Shown here: positions 9,348-19,226 of the stretch, piece by piece | Position numbering within the stretch: the stretch's first letter is position 1 | How the letters are laid out: each line of letters begins with the position of its first letter | Assembly: GCA_963664935.2 (NCBI GenBank) | Contig: CAXXSE010000007.1 | Coordinates: 62,001 to 126,000, forward strand | Direction: 5' to 3' | Origin: G963664935 sp963664935 | GTDB taxonomy: Bacteria; Pseudomonadota; Gammaproteobacteria; Methylococcales; G963664935 | DNA: 64,000 bases | Made by a program: the position numbers and the translations under genes | Notes under the pieces: generated by a model | The model's database searches: none | Told to the model about the DNA's origin: nothing | The model's input: the letters and a program-made list of their open reading frames with translations, nothing else

Positions 9348-10784
9348 ATGCCTGATCATTTCCCACTTATGGTTCCCGGCGCCAAACCCTCTGGCAAACT
9401 CGACGTAACCGCGCCTTTCGACGGGGCATTGATTGCGTCCGTTGAGACCGGTGGAGCCGACGCGGTTGAACAGGCGTTGTCAATCGCTTATACACTCTAT
9501 CGAGCAAAAGAAAATTGGCTCACCGCTGAACGGCGTATTGAAATACTCGACGAAACTGCTTGCATTATGCAATCGCGCTTTGATGAACTGGCGATAGAAG
9601 CTGCACGTGAAGGTGGAAAACCGCTTGTTGATTCCAAAATTGAAGTAGCCCGAGCAATCGACGGTATAAAAAACTGTATCGAAGTTCTTCGAACTCACCA
9701 CGGCGAAGAAATTCCCATGGGAAAGAACTCCGCGTCAATGAATCGAATCGCGTTTACAACCCATGAACCGATAGGCGTCGTGGTTGCCGTGAGCGCATTC
9801 AATCACCCACTCAATCTCGCCGTGCATCAAATCGGCCCAGCAATTGCCGCGGGATGCCCCGTCATTATCAAACCTGCCGGTGACACGCCTCTATCTTGTT
9901 TCCGCTTGATTAACATATTACGGGAGGCGGGTTTACCCGAGGGTTGGTGTCAGGGAATAGCCACCGCCGACCGTGAAGCCGCGACTCAACTGGTCACCGA
10001 TTCGCGAGTCGCCTTTTTCAGTTTTATCGGCAGCGCCGATGTGGGTTGGAAACTGCGGTCTCAATTGGCGCCCGGAACCCGTTGCGCGCTTGAACACGGT
10101 GGCGTCGCTCCGGTTATTATTTGCGAAGATGCGGACCTTGAGGACGCAATCCCGCTAATATCCAAGGCAGGTTTTTATCACGCGGGGCAGGTTTGTGTTT
10201 CCGTGCAACGGGTTTTTGCGCATTCATCCATCGTCCGTGAAGTCGCGAAAGGTATCGCCGACGCCGGAAAACGAATGACAATCGGCGATCCCACATCGAC
10301 GAAAACTGATATCGGCCCGCTGATTCGCCACGCGGAAACCGATCGCGTCCACAAATGTGTACAGGACGCCATACATAAAGGCGCGGAACTTATCTCAGGG
10401 GGTCGGAAGCTTTCAAAAAGCACCTACGAAGCCACCGTCATTTTAAATGCACCGAACGATGCCATTATTTCACGTCGTGAAATATTTGGTCCGGTCATCA
10501 GCGTATACGCGTACGACAATATTGATGACGCAATCAAACAAGCAAATAGTCTCGACGTTGCATTCCAGGCCGCCGTGTTTTCAAAAAACATCGACACCTG
10601 CATGTATGCATTTCGCCAACTTGACGCATCAGCGGTGATGATCAATGATCATACCGCTTTTCGCGTAGACTGGATGCCATTTACCGGCTTAAAACACTCC
10701 GGTCATGGCGTCGGCGGTATTCCCCATACCTTTGACGATATGCGGATCCAGAAGATGATGGTGTTGCGTTCACCATCGCTGTAG
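9348..10784 (+). CDS. NAD(P)-dependent aldehyde dehydrogenase family protein
   Basis: A 478-residue protein with the full ALDH fold. Visible features are the oxyanion asparagine (SAFNHPLNLAVHQ), the cofactor-binding IIKPAGDTPLS, the catalytic glutamate in CALEHGGVAP (usual form LELGG), the catalytic cysteine in GQVCVSVQRV and the C-terminal REIFGPV motif. It oxidises an aldehyde to the acid; the substrate cannot be told from sequence. It lies 20 bp after the ALS-type gene, and such an ALS/ALDH pair suggests shared handling of a keto or aldehyde intermediate (inference). It ends in TAG, so TAG is a normal stop here. The gene is intact although its operon partner is broken. Confidence 0.9.
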   Translation: MPDHFPLMVPGAKPSGKLDVTAPFDGALIASVETGGADAVEQALSIAYTLYRAKENWLTAERRIEILDETACIMQSRFDELAIEAAREGGKPLVDSKIEVARAIDGIKNCIEVLRTHHGEEIPMGKNSASMNRIAFTTHEPIGVVVAVSAFNHPLNLAVHQIGPAIAAGCPVIIKPAGDTPLSCFRLINILREAGLPEGWCQGIATADREAATQLVTDSRVAFFSFIGSADVGWKLRSQLAPGTRCALEHGGVAPVIICEDADLEDAIPLISKAGFYHAGQVCVSVQRVFAHSSIVREVAKGIADAGKRMTIGDPTSTKTDIGPLIRHAETDRVHKCVQDAIHKGAELISGGRKLSKSTYEATVILNAPNDAIISRREIFGPVISVYAYDNIDDAIKQANSLDVAFQAAVFSKNIDTCMYAFRQLDASAVMINDHTAFRVDWMPFTGLKHSGHGVGGIPHTFDDMRIQKMMVLRSPSL

Positions 10785-11315
10785 TCCGAGAATAGAAAAC
10801 TTATCGCCGAGAAAAAGCAAGTCAGCTTATTGCTGATGAGTTCTAGCGGCGGGTTTTGACAAGATCATATCTAAGCCTTCCCCGAACGGGTAAGGCATCA
10901 AAAATACGAAAAGGCTATAACCAGTTACAAACGAATCATTTGAAGTCAGTAACGTCAAATAGGCGCCACTACCTCCTTTCCAATGCTATGCCACCGAAAA
11001 CAAACCGGCTCACGTAGAGCACGGACCAGCTTCACGGCTACTCTTTAGAAAAGAAAAAACAGGCCATGGCTACGCCTCCTTAGAATCATACTCAACCGAA
11101 AACGGATACGCCAACAGAGACGAGCCATAGCCACACCAATCCCCCATGCCTGTCCCTGAACCCAGCAATTAACCGGGACAGGGACGAAAGCAAAGTAATC
11201 GTTATAATTGTGAATATTTTAATTACTTACTAAGCACCCAACGCCCACGGCTACGACCGAATGGCCACAGCCGCAAACAACCCAACGCTTAGCTGGGATC
11301 AATCGTATCTAACTC
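10785..11315. other. Long non-coding stretch
   Basis: About 530 bp with no convincing ORF. The only clear structure is an inverted repeat, CCTGTCCC ... GGGACAGG, at about 11150-11184. It is not followed by a T-run and looks like a remnant or regulatory hairpin. Confidence 0.4.
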
Positions 11316-11492
11316 CTAGCGGTTGCCCTTACCGTCGCCCGCAGGACCGTAGTTTTTGTTCATCACTCCGTAATCACCACCACCATATGGTTTCTGGCCA
11401 TCACCATCTGGAGAATTCCCACATCCTACTAGAGCGGTTGCAAAAGAACCCGTCATCAAGACGACGGCAACAACCTGTAATAATTTCTTCAT
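11316..11492 (-). CDS. 58-residue putative lipoprotein
   Basis: A short gene with a very strong ribosome-binding site (AGGAGGGG, 4-5 nt before ATG 11492). The product begins with a signal sequence (MKKLLQVVAVVLMTGSFATA) and a lipobox-like LVGC. It continues as a short Gly/Asp/Lys-rich tail (GGGDYGVMNKNYGPAGDGKGNR). It is probably an exported lipid-anchored peptide of unknown function. A similar low-complexity tail could bind metal or act as an envelope stress marker, but nothing in the sequence shows this. It stands alone between the ALDH gene and the START-domain gene. Confidence 0.7.
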   Translation of the reverse strand: MKKLLQVVAVVLMTGSFATALVGCGNSPDGDGQKPYGGGDYGVMNKNYGPAGDGKGNR

Positions 11493-11831
11493 ATTCCCCT
11501 CCTAAAAACTAGCTATTTATTATAGATAAACACCAAATGCGCAAGACTCGATAGTATAAACGTTCTTAAATAAGGACATCAGAAGACCACCGCATTTGCA
11601 TTTGCGGCTTAATAATATCTTATAATTAAGCTCGTCTCAAGCCCTAGTTTTCTTCTAAAGTTAAAAAAAAACAAAAACCTGTGCGCATTTGTTTTTACTT
11701 TTCCTTTTCCAATTTAAAAAACCACAAATTATACAACTAAAATCAAGGTGCACATGCTCTCATTCGAGCAGATCTTCGGATCGAATGCAAGTTTTAAGAG
11801 TATCAATCGTGAATGCATTGAACGATCAACA

Positions 11832-12500
11832 ATGGTAATAAAAACAGCCCTTTTAGCAGCCGCGCTAACGCTAGAATCATGGTCGGTCCACGCGCTAAGT
11901 AACAACTGGGAAAAGTTATGGGTCACGGCTAACATCACCATCCACAAAAAAGAAATAGCCGGACACGACTTCCCGATATTTCGTGGACAGGGGATATTCC
12001 ATGCCAACATACGTGAAATAGTCACCGAAATCGTCGACTCGACCAAACACATGGAGTGGATGTACCGTTGTATTGAATCCCGCGTCGTGAAAAAAATCAG
12101 TCCGTCGGAAGCGGTGTTCTACAACCGCGTGGAAGCTCCATTCCCAATCAGCGATCGCGATGTAGTAGCCTACGCCACAGTTAAGATGAACAGCGCCGGA
12201 CACGAAATCTTGGTAGAATTTCAAGCCGTCAACAACCCACTCCAGCCAGTAATCTATGGTGTCATTCGTATTCCCAAGCTCGAAGGATTCTATCGGCTAA
12301 AAGTACTCGGACCACATAAAACCCGAGTCATTTACCAAGTCGAAGCCGATGTTGCCGGCTATATTCCAAAAATTCTGGCCGAATTAGTCGCGAAACACCT
12401 GCCCGCCTACACACTTCTGGCGCTTCGCAATCGCGTGTATTCCTCACGCGGAAAGAATACGCTTCCAAACGAATATTTTGCCAAGCTTCCCAGGTATTAG
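11832..12500 (+). CDS. Exported START-domain (lipid-transfer fold) protein
   Basis: The start at 11832 gives a good signal peptide (MVIKTALLAAALTLESWSVHA). An upstream ATG at 11754, after AAGG, would add 26 residues. The mature part has START-family landmarks: WEKLWVTANITIHKKE, a substrate-entry region EIVDSTKHMEWMYRC, VFYNRVEAPFPISDRDVVAYA (the usual W/F-PxxDRD motif) and the C-terminal helix KILAELVAKHLPAYTLLALR. START domains bind lipids or other hydrophobic ligands. An exported form could carry lipids in the periplasm (inference). It is a single gene, convergent with rpoS. Confidence 0.8.
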   Translation: MVIKTALLAAALTLESWSVHALSNNWEKLWVTANITIHKKEIAGHDFPIFRGQGIFHANIREIVTEIVDSTKHMEWMYRCIESRVVKKISPSEAVFYNRVEAPFPISDRDVVAYATVKMNSAGHEILVEFQAVNNPLQPVIYGVIRIPKLEGFYRLKVLGPHKTRVIYQVEADVAGYIPKILAELVAKHLPAYTLLALRNRVYSSRGKNTLPNEYFAKLPRY

Positions 12501-12528
12501 GGTACGATTTTTCAAAAGACATAAGAAC

Positions 12529-12550
12529 AAAAAAACCATCCAAAGGATGG
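12529..12550 (-). terminator. Rho-independent terminator of rpoS
   Basis: On the minus strand CCATCC-TTT-GGATGG is followed directly by seven T residues. It lies about 100 bp past the rpoS stop, between the convergent rpoS and START genes. Confidence 0.7.
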
Positions 12551-12603
12551 GTTACACAACATCATTGCCTCAATGGGCAACGGTCAAGCGACCAATTCGG
12601 GCC

Positions 12604-12633
12604 GCGGCGTTTCTCCGAAATTCGAAACGCCGC
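12604..12633. repeat. Perfect 10-bp inverted repeat between rpoS and START gene
   Basis: GCGGCGTTTC at 12604-12613 is complementary to GAAACGCCGC at 12624-12633, with a 10-nt loop. It is GC-rich and lies 18 bp after the rpoS stop. It may stabilise the rpoS mRNA 3' end or serve as a bidirectional terminator together with the hairpin at 12529-12550. Confidence 0.6.
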
Positions 12634-12650
12634 GCGCTAGACCTAATTAA

Positions 12651-13627
12651 TTAGTGGAAAATAGTATCCAATGAAAAGCCTCCGAACTCCAGAATTTCCC
12701 GCAACCGTTTAAGACCATCCATCTGGATCTGCCGGACGCGTTCTCGAGTGACGCCCATTTCTTTAGCGACTTGTTCCAGGGTCGACTGCTCGTAACCGCG
12801 AAGTCCGTAGCGACGGACAATCACTTCGCACTGCTTTTCGGTCAGTTGATCAAGCCATTCACCTAAATTCCGGCAAACACCCTCATCTTGGAGGATGTCC
12901 GAAGGACCTGCATGTTCGTCCGAGATCAAGTCAACTAAAGGTTTATCGGAATCTTTACCGTAGGACACGTCGACTGACGTGACCCTCTCATTGAGTTTAA
13001 ACATTTTCTCAACGTCTTTGACGGGTTTATCCAAATGTTCCGCTACATCGTCAGCACCAGGATCATGATCCATTTTTTGGGCGAGTTGTCTCTGTGCTTT
13101 GAGATAAACGTTCATTTCTTTGACGATATGAATCGGTAATCTAATGGTGCGCGTCTGATTCATAATCGCCCGTTCTATAGTCTGCCGTATCCACCACGTG
13201 GCGTAGGTAGAAAACCTGAAACCGCGCTCCGGATCGAACTTTTCAACCGCCCGTATCAGCCCTAGATTACCTTCTTCGATTAAATCCAGTAGAGCGAGTC
13301 CCCTTTCAAATAGCGTCTCGAAATTTTAACGACCAATCGGAGATTACTTTCGATCATTTTCCGCCGGGCGGCTGCATCACCCTGAAGCGTTCGACGTCCG
13401 TAGTACTTTTCCTCGTCAGCGGTGAGTAGTTGAGAACTCCCCAATTCTTTTAAATAAATTCGTGTGGCGTCAAAATTACCATCCACACCGCTTTCAGACG
13501 TAGCCACCTCTGTATCACGATTATTCAGCCCATTGGTGGGTGATTCACCTGATTCCTTGGAAAAAGAATCCGAGTACTCAATATTTCCCGAAATTGACTT
13601 TGTTGACTCAATCGTATCTTCCGACAT
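12651..13627 (-). pseudogene. rpoS: RpoS-type sigma factor, frameshifted
   Basis: The start is ATG 13627 (MSEDTIES), preceded by GGAGAG; an ATG at 13642 lies further upstream. The N-terminal segment has a region 1.2-like block (DATRIYLKELGSSQLLTADEEKYYGRR) and the start of region 2 (NLRLVVKISRRYLK). The frame is then lost at CCCCTTT (plus 13301-13307). Adding one base restores RGLALLDLIEEGNLGLIRAVEKFDPERGFRFSTYATWWIRQTIERAIMNQTR, the region 2.3-2.4 core. The rest (regions 3 and 4, ending in the helix-turn-helix VAKEMGVTRERVRQIQ) is intact. RpoS directs stationary-phase and stress transcription. A composite transposon begins only 20 bp upstream of the start codon and separates the gene from nlpD, where rpoS promoters lie in E. 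coli. Both hits suggest loss of function. The single-base loss beside a homopolymer could also be a sequencing error. Confidence 0.88.
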
Positions 13628-13647
13628 CCCAACTCTCCACATAGTTA

Positions 13648-15446
13648 CTCGTCAGTCACGAGTTCTATCCGATTTGACGTAACTATTCAGGCCCTGAATT
13701 CATTTTTTCGATGTGTCACCTCGACCAACGGAAGAAAGTCTTATCACCCATTGATAGCTCTGCGCTTTAAGATTGCCCACTGGTGTTCATAAAAGATGAG
13801 TAGTGTAGAAAATAGAAATCGATAATTACGACTAGACATTTGCTAAAAAAACACGGATCCTTCTTTTCTTTGTAGAAGTACAGATGGAAGGAGGAGACCC
13901 CGTGCAACAGTATATTTCTCAGAGTTTAGAAAGCTTTCAAAGCGTTTTTTCCAGATCGAGTACTTGGTTGTTGTTCTGCGCCATTGTGATTGGATTTATG
14001 GGGGCAGGAGAAATGATCGGCGTGACGTCGTTGTGTCGTTTCTGGCTATTAGATGAACTTGGTTATTACCGCTTGCTCCGTTTTTTTAGATCCAAAGCGT
14101 ATGTCTATGGGGCGTTGCTCGATGCTTGGCAAGATTTTGTGAATCGCCAAGGAAAATCCGTTGAAGTAGCTGGACGAGCGATACTTCTGGGTGACCATAC
14201 CGCGGTGATCAAAGATGGACGCAAGATGCCCGGCGTGGTATCGATGCACGAGTCATCGGAGACGCAAACGAAACCCGGCTATTTTCGGGCCCAATGTTGG
14301 GGCAGCATTGGCATCTTGATCGGGTCGTTATCCGCTTGTTTTTGTTGTCCTTTGCAGCTTCAAATTCATCAGGGATGGGCTCATTTAGGGTTGAACGACG
14401 AGCGCGATAATCCATGTCGGATCAAGCTCACCGACCGCTTGGTGGCCATGGCGATTCATTTTGCGGTGACGAATCACTGTCTGTGTTATTTGGTGTTGGA
14501 TGCCTTTTTTTCAACCGGGGGCGTATTTCGAGCTTGCCACTATTATTCAATCCAGCATCAGGCGCGGTGGGTTGAGGTGCTGGTCAAAGCCAAGAATAGC
14601 TATGTGGGTTATTTCCCCGCGCCACCGAAACCCGCCTCTCGACCCGGACCTCAGCCGCTCTATGGCGAGAAAGTGTGTTTAAGAGAATGCTTCGACCACC
14701 TTCATTTGTTTGAGACGGTGACCTGTCAAGTCTACGGTAAAACCGAATCCATCCGGGTTATGACGCTTACACTGTTATGGCGGCCCATCGCTGATCAGGT
14801 GTTATTTATTCTCGCCGTCACCTCAAAAGGCCCAATGGTTCTAATGAGTTCCGATTTAACGCTGTCAGCCATTGATGCCGTTGAACTGTATTGTGCTAGA
14901 ACCCGCATTGAAATCATGTTCGCGATGTTAAAGCATGTGATCGGCGCCTTTAAATTTCGTTTTTGGACTAAAAAATTGCCAAAACATTCTAGACGCCCCT
15001 TTTCCAATCGTCTTCTCAAAGCCCCACAGCCCCAGGATATTCATACCGTTCAAGCGTGCTGGCGAGCCTATGAAATCTTCGTGCTCTGTGCCTCCATTGC
15101 CTTGGGGTTAATGCAATTGATTGCGCTCCAGTATCAAGATACGATTTGGTCTGAGCACTCGCTTTATCTTCGCACTCAATCGCGTGATTTGCCATCGGAG
15201 AAAACCGTCAAGCAAATTTTAGCGCCATTGTTCCTCAAACAATTCTTTCGACTTGAGGAAAATGGCATGATTCAACAGATCCGTGCCCGCTTGATGGCTG
15301 TTTCCGATGAAATAGATGACGATTAAACTGAATGAGGCGTTCTATGCTCTAATTCTCTGCGATCTTCAAAATTTTTCATCAAACATACTACGATGGAGAG
15401 GGTAGTTTTGCCCCGCTTTTCTCGCTGTTAACTCACGACTGCCGAG
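13648..15446 (+). mobile_element. IS4-like insertion sequence, copy 1 (1799 bp)
   Basis: The ends are CTCGTCAGTCACGAGTT and, on the other strand, CTCGGCAGTCGTGAGTT (14 of 17 matching). The copy is almost identical to those at 17429-19226 and 46716-48513. It forms the left arm of the composite transposon. Confidence 0.9.
13884..15326 (+). CDS. IS4-like DDE transposase (copy 1, intact)
   Basis: A 480-residue transposase. The catalytic Asp residues are visible in LLGDHTAVIKDG and YLVLDAFFSTG. The glutamate lies in YCARTRIEIMFAMLK, an exact Y-2-R-3-E-6-K signature of the IS4 group. ATG 13884 overlaps a strong GGAGGAG; the GTG at 13902, 5-6 nt after that motif, may be the true start. The protein is identical to that of copy 3, so spread of the element is recent. 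Confidence 0.88.
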   Translation: MEGGDPVQQYISQSLESFQSVFSRSSTWLLFCAIVIGFMGAGEMIGVTSLCRFWLLDELGYYRLLRFFRSKAYVYGALLDAWQDFVNRQGKSVEVAGRAILLGDHTAVIKDGRKMPGVVSMHESSETQTKPGYFRAQCWGSIGILIGSLSACFCCPLQLQIHQGWAHLGLNDERDNPCRIKLTDRLVAMAIHFAVTNHCLCYLVLDAFFSTGGVFRACHYYSIQHQARWVEVLVKAKNSYVGYFPAPPKPASRPGPQPLYGEKVCLRECFDHLHLFETVTCQVYGKTESIRVMTLTLLWRPIADQVLFILAVTSKGPMVLMSSDLTLSAIDAVELYCARTRIEIMFAMLKHVIGAFKFRFWTKKLPKHSRRPFSNRLLKAPQPQDIHTVQACWRAYEIFVLCASIALGLMQLIALQYQDTIWSEHSLYLRTQSRDLPSEKTVKQILAPLFLKQFFRLEENGMIQQIRARLMAVSDEIDDD

Positions 15447-15447
15447 T

Positions 15448-16358
15448 TGATAAGACTGGGAATAGTCCAACATCAGACCGGTTAAAGGGACTCCGTAGGC
15501 AATAATTTTTAGGAAATGCGCGATATTGAAATGGGAGTCGAATAAAGCCGTCGAACCGAATGCCATATGCGTTTCGACGGCCACATCGGGAATTGTGGAA
15601 ATGATAAGTCCTTGAGCAAAAAGCGAAGGATATTTTTTATGGTATAAGGGGAACAGATAAAGGCCACAAAACAGGTAAAGCAACAAGGGCCCAAAATCCC
15701 ATGGGCGGGTGATGAATTGGTCCGGAAACATGGTTTGCGGCAGCTCTGAACTGGTCGCGGCAAAATGGATAATGGCGTAAGCAACGCCCCCAAACAGCGC
15801 ACTGACCGAAATTATAAAAGATAGGGAAGTGGGTAGTTTCTGCTTTTTCTTGAACAGTAGCAGACCAATGCCGACGATCAGGATCAATACGTTAAATACA
15901 CGGCAAACGGCCCAGGTAAATGGAATCAGTTTTTTATTGTCGGCAACCGCATCGATCAATCGGTCGGCCGCCAGGGTATGAAAGGCGTCCATAGACCCCG
16001 CGCAAACCAGGGCAACGGCAATGATCGGTGCGGTTGGATCATGGTTAATACGGTAGTGGCTGAAAGCCAGGCAAACCGTAAAGATGGCCACGCAGAAGGC
16101 GCTCCATTCCAGGATAGTGTGGGTAAAGGCGCCGGACAGGCGATGGAAAGCGGCTTTCGTGGGATTGGATATTTCAAGGGCTGGAAATCCGGCTTTGGCG
16201 AACGAAACAGCTGTGCTACCAAAATCGGCGCCCGCAACGCTCATCAGGAACGGGAGGATGGAGATTCCCACGACGGCCCAGATGATCGGGTTCGGGATTA
16301 TTTCCTTTCGACCCCTCAACACGGACAGGCGAGTCAACGAAATCACATGGGCATTCAT
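15448..16358 (-). pseudogene. Polytopic membrane sensor domain, truncated by IS copy 1
   Basis: The remaining roughly 303 codons encode eight or nine hydrophobic segments, with a central conserved-looking block (CAGSMDAFHTLAADRLID, FTWAVCRVFNVLILIVGIGLL). This resembles the N-terminal membrane sensing module of histidine kinases or cyclic-di-GMP enzymes. At 15447 the gene runs into the IS, which adds an out-of-context tail (SRELTARKAGQNYPLHRS...) and a stop at 15366. The expected cytoplasmic output domain is missing and is not found elsewhere in the window. It was carried here as cargo of the composite transposon. The precise family is not recognised. Confidence 0.7.
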
Positions 16359-16740
16359 AGGATTGTTTTCAGTGTGGTTATATCAAGTTATATTCATTTG
16401 CCTTGTTTTTATCTGGTTAAACAGTTCTAAACTTAGGACTCACGCAATATTTCGATTCGTAAATTTACAGGCGCGTAAATTTGGCGGTTTTGCGTAGCCC
16501 TCCGTTTTATAAAGTTCTTTTTTACGGTTACTTATTTATCTTTTTAAAATCAAGCCATTAACCCTCGGTTAGTGAATAGGGAATAGACTGGTCAAAAATT
16601 GGAATCCGTCTGACGGCATTCGAGAATTGAATTTTGTTTTATCGACATAAAGCTGAGTATAGTTAAAATCCAGAGGACTTAAATAGTTTTGCCGGGAATC
16701 GGTCCGGCGTGGATGAATTCGAGTAATAACTCCTAATATT
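16359..16740. other. Non-coding cargo segment between sensor gene and IS200/IS605 element
   Basis: About 380 AT-rich bases with no convincing gene. It presumably holds the original promoter of the truncated sensor gene. Confidence 0.35.
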
Positions 16741-17390
16741 AAGCCACCGGCTCTGCCGGTGCGATGCAAATAGGCTCTGCCGTTCCAGCGTAAATACTGA
16801 TAAATTCTCCTCAGAACCCGCCAAGGTAAAGAGGAGAATTAAAATGAGAGAATGGCAAAGTCAGAGCCATGTAAGATGGTATTGTCGATACCACATCGTG
16901 ATCGTACCGAAATATCGAAAAAAATCAATATATGGTGCATTGAGAAAAGATATAGGATCGATTTTGAAAGAGCTGTGTCATCAATTTGGAGTGGAATTAG
17001 TAGAAGGACATGCGATGCCGGAGCATGTTCATTTATGCTTGAGCATCCCACCCAAATATAGTGTTGCCAATACAGTGGGTCGAATAAAAGGCAAGTCAGC
17101 GGTGAGGATTCACAGAGACTACATTGGGGAGTACCTTAGTAGTAAAGGATTTCATTTTTGGTCAACGGGATATTGTGTAAGTACCGTTGGCTTGGATGAG
17201 GAAAAGATAAGAAACTATATACGGAATCAAGAAGAAAAGGATCGTCGGTTATAGCAATTAGATTTATTTGATTAATTAAACTGAATTGGCAGGTTCTTAA
17301 GCCCCTATGAGGGGGCTTACTTATGTTTTAGCCCCCTTTGAAGGGGCTTCCTCAAACCACCAGCTCTGCGGGTGGTACTTGATTATTGGT
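16740..17390 (+). mobile_element. IS200/IS605-type element with end hairpins
   Basis: A tnpA gene lies between two subterminal hairpins typical of this family. The left hairpin CACCGG-ctctg-CCGGTG is at 16745-16761. The right one, ACCACC/GGTGGT, is at 17356-17376 and shares the same loop word (CTCTGC). There are no terminal inverted repeats or tnpB. Two further hairpins (about 17300-17316 and 17331-17349) follow tnpA and may terminate its transcript. Exact ends are not determined. Confidence 0.75.
16844..17254 (+). CDS. tnpA: IS200/IS605 TnpA, Y1 HUH transposase
   Basis: A 136-residue protein, full length for the family. It opens with VRWYCRYHIVIVPKYRKK. It has the HUH motif in AMPEHVHLCLSIPPKYSVA, and the catalytic tyrosine in the C-terminal helix EEKIRNYIRNQE. 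It acts on single-stranded DNA using the end hairpins. It is preceded by GAGGAG near the ATG and appears intact. Confidence 0.92.
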   Translation: MREWQSQSHVRWYCRYHIVIVPKYRKKSIYGALRKDIGSILKELCHQFGVELVEGHAMPEHVHLCLSIPPKYSVANTVGRIKGKSAVRIHRDYIGEYLSSKGFHFWSTGYCVSTVGLDEEKIRNYIRNQEEKDRRL

Positions 17391-17428
17391 GTTGGCAGAC
17401 TGGATATAAAACCTATACTTTACTTAAT

Positions 17429-19226
17429 CTCGGCAGTCGTGAGTTAACAGCGAGAAAAGCGGGGCAAAACTACCCTCTCCATCGTAGTATGTTTGATGAA
17501 AAATTTTGAAGATCGTAGAGAATTAGAGCATAGAACGCCTCATTCAGTTTAATCGTCATCTATTTCATCGGAAACAGCCATCAAGCGGGCACGGATCTGT
17601 TGAATCATGCCATTTTCCTCAAGTCGAAAGAATTGTTTGAGGAACAATGGCGCTAAAATTTGCTTGACGGTTTTCTCCGATGGCAAATCACGCGATTGAG
17701 TGCGAAGATAAAGCGAGTGCTCAGACCAAATCGTATCTTGATACTGGAGCGCAATCAATTGCATTAACCCCAAGGCAATGGAGGCACAGAGCACGAAGAT
17801 TTCATAGGCTCGCCAGCACGCTTGAACGGTATGAATATCCTGGGGCTGTGGGGCTTTGAGAAGACGATTGGAAAAGGGGCGTCTAGAATGTTTTGGCAAT
17901 TTTTTAGTCCAAAAACGAAATTTAAAGGCGCCGATCACATGCTTTAACATCGCGAACATGATTTCAATGCGGGTTCTAGCACAATACAGTTCAACGGCAT
18001 CAATGGCTGACAGCGTTAAATCGGAACTCATTAGAACCATTGGGCCTTTTGAGGTGACGGCGAGAATAAATAACACCTGATCAGCGATGGGCCGCCATAA
18101 CAGTGTAAGCGTCATAACCCGGATGGATTCGGTTTTACCGTAGACTTGACAGGTCACCGTCTCAAACAAATGAAGGTGGTCGAAGCATTCTCTTAAACAC
18201 ACTTTCTCGCATAGAGCGGCTGAGGTCCGGGTCGAGAGGCGGGTTTCGGTGGCGCGGGGAAATAACCCACATAGCTATTCTTGGCTTTGACCAGCACCTC
18301 AACCCACCGCGCCTGATGCTGGATTGAATAATAGTGGCAAGCTCGAAATACGCCCCCGGTTGAAAAAAAAGCATCCAACACCAAATAACACAGACAGTGA
18401 TTCGTCACCGCAAAATGAATCGCCATGGCCACCAAGCGGTCGGTGAGCTTGATCCGACATGGATTATCGCGCTCGTCGTTCAACCCTAAATGAGCCCATC
18501 CATGATGAATTTGAAGCTGCAAAGGACAACAAAAACAAGCGGATAACGACCCGATCAAGATGCCAATGCTGCCCCAACATTGGGCCCGAAAATAGCCGGG
18601 TTTCGTTTGCGTCTCCGATGACTCGTGCATCGATACCACGCCGGGCATCTTGCGTCCATCTTTGATCACCGCGGTATGGTCACCCAGAAGTATCGCTCGT
18701 CCAGCTACTTCAACGGATTTTCCTTGGCGATTCACAAAATCTTGCCAAGCATCGAGCAACGCCCCATAGACATACGCTTTGGATCTAAAAAAACGGAGCA
18801 AGCGGTAATAACCAAGTTCATCTAATAGCCAGAAACGACACAACGACGTCACGCCGATCATTTCTCCTGCCCCCATAAATCCAATCACAATGGCGCAGAA
18901 CAACAACCAAGTACTCGATCTGGAAAAAACGCTTTGAAAGCTTTCTAAACTCTGAGAAATATACTGTTGCACGGGGTCTCCTCCTTCCATCTGTACTTCT
19001 ACAAAGAAAAGAAGGATCCGTGTTTTTTTAGCAAATGTCTAGTCGTAATTATCGATTTCTATTTTCTACACTACTCATCTTTTATGAACACCAGTGGGCA
19101 ATCTTAAAGCGCAGAGCTATCAATGGGTGATAAGACTTTCTTCCGTTGGTCGAGGTGACACATCGAAAAAATGAATTCAGGGCCTGAATAGTTACGTCAA
19201 ATCGGATAGAACTCGTGACTGACGAG
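17429..19226 (-). mobile_element. IS4-like insertion sequence, copy 2 (1798 bp)
   Basis: This is the right arm of the composite transposon, inverted relative to copy 1. The ends are CTCGGCAG... at 17429 and ...CTGACGAG at 19226. It differs from copy 1 by a single-base deletion in the transposase gene and a few substitutions. Confidence 0.9.
17549..18990 (-). pseudogene. IS4-like transposase, copy 2, frameshifted
   Basis: The same protein as copies 1 and 3, but one G is missing near 18211. The frame breaks at PLYARKCV, where the intact copies read LYGEKVCLREC. The break lies between the second Asp and the YREK glutamate, so a catalytically complete protein is not made. A Q-to-H change (QIHHGWAH) is also seen. 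Mobility of the composite unit would depend on copy 1 or copy 3. Confidence 0.88.

Larger units (their letters stand above)
13648..19226. mobile_element. Composite transposon of two inverted IS4-like copies, 7-bp target duplication
   Basis: Two 1.8-kb IS copies in opposite orientation bound a 2-kb cargo. The outer flanks carry the exact direct repeat ATAGTTA at 13641-13647 and 19227-19233. The independent copy at 46716 also made a 7-bp duplication, which supports a single transposition of the whole 5579-bp unit. Cargo: a truncated membrane-sensor gene and an IS200/IS605-type element. The unit sits between nlpD and rpoS, just upstream of the rpoS ribosome-binding site. The left copy encodes an intact transposase; the right copy is frameshifted. 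Confidence 0.87.

Noticed and set aside
11150..11184. Inverted repeat as a terminator
   Set aside because: It has no T-run and no gene directly upstream on either strand.
16740..17390. TnpB or guide-RNA system beside TnpA
   Set aside because: Only tnpA is present; no TnpB remnant was found within or next to the element.
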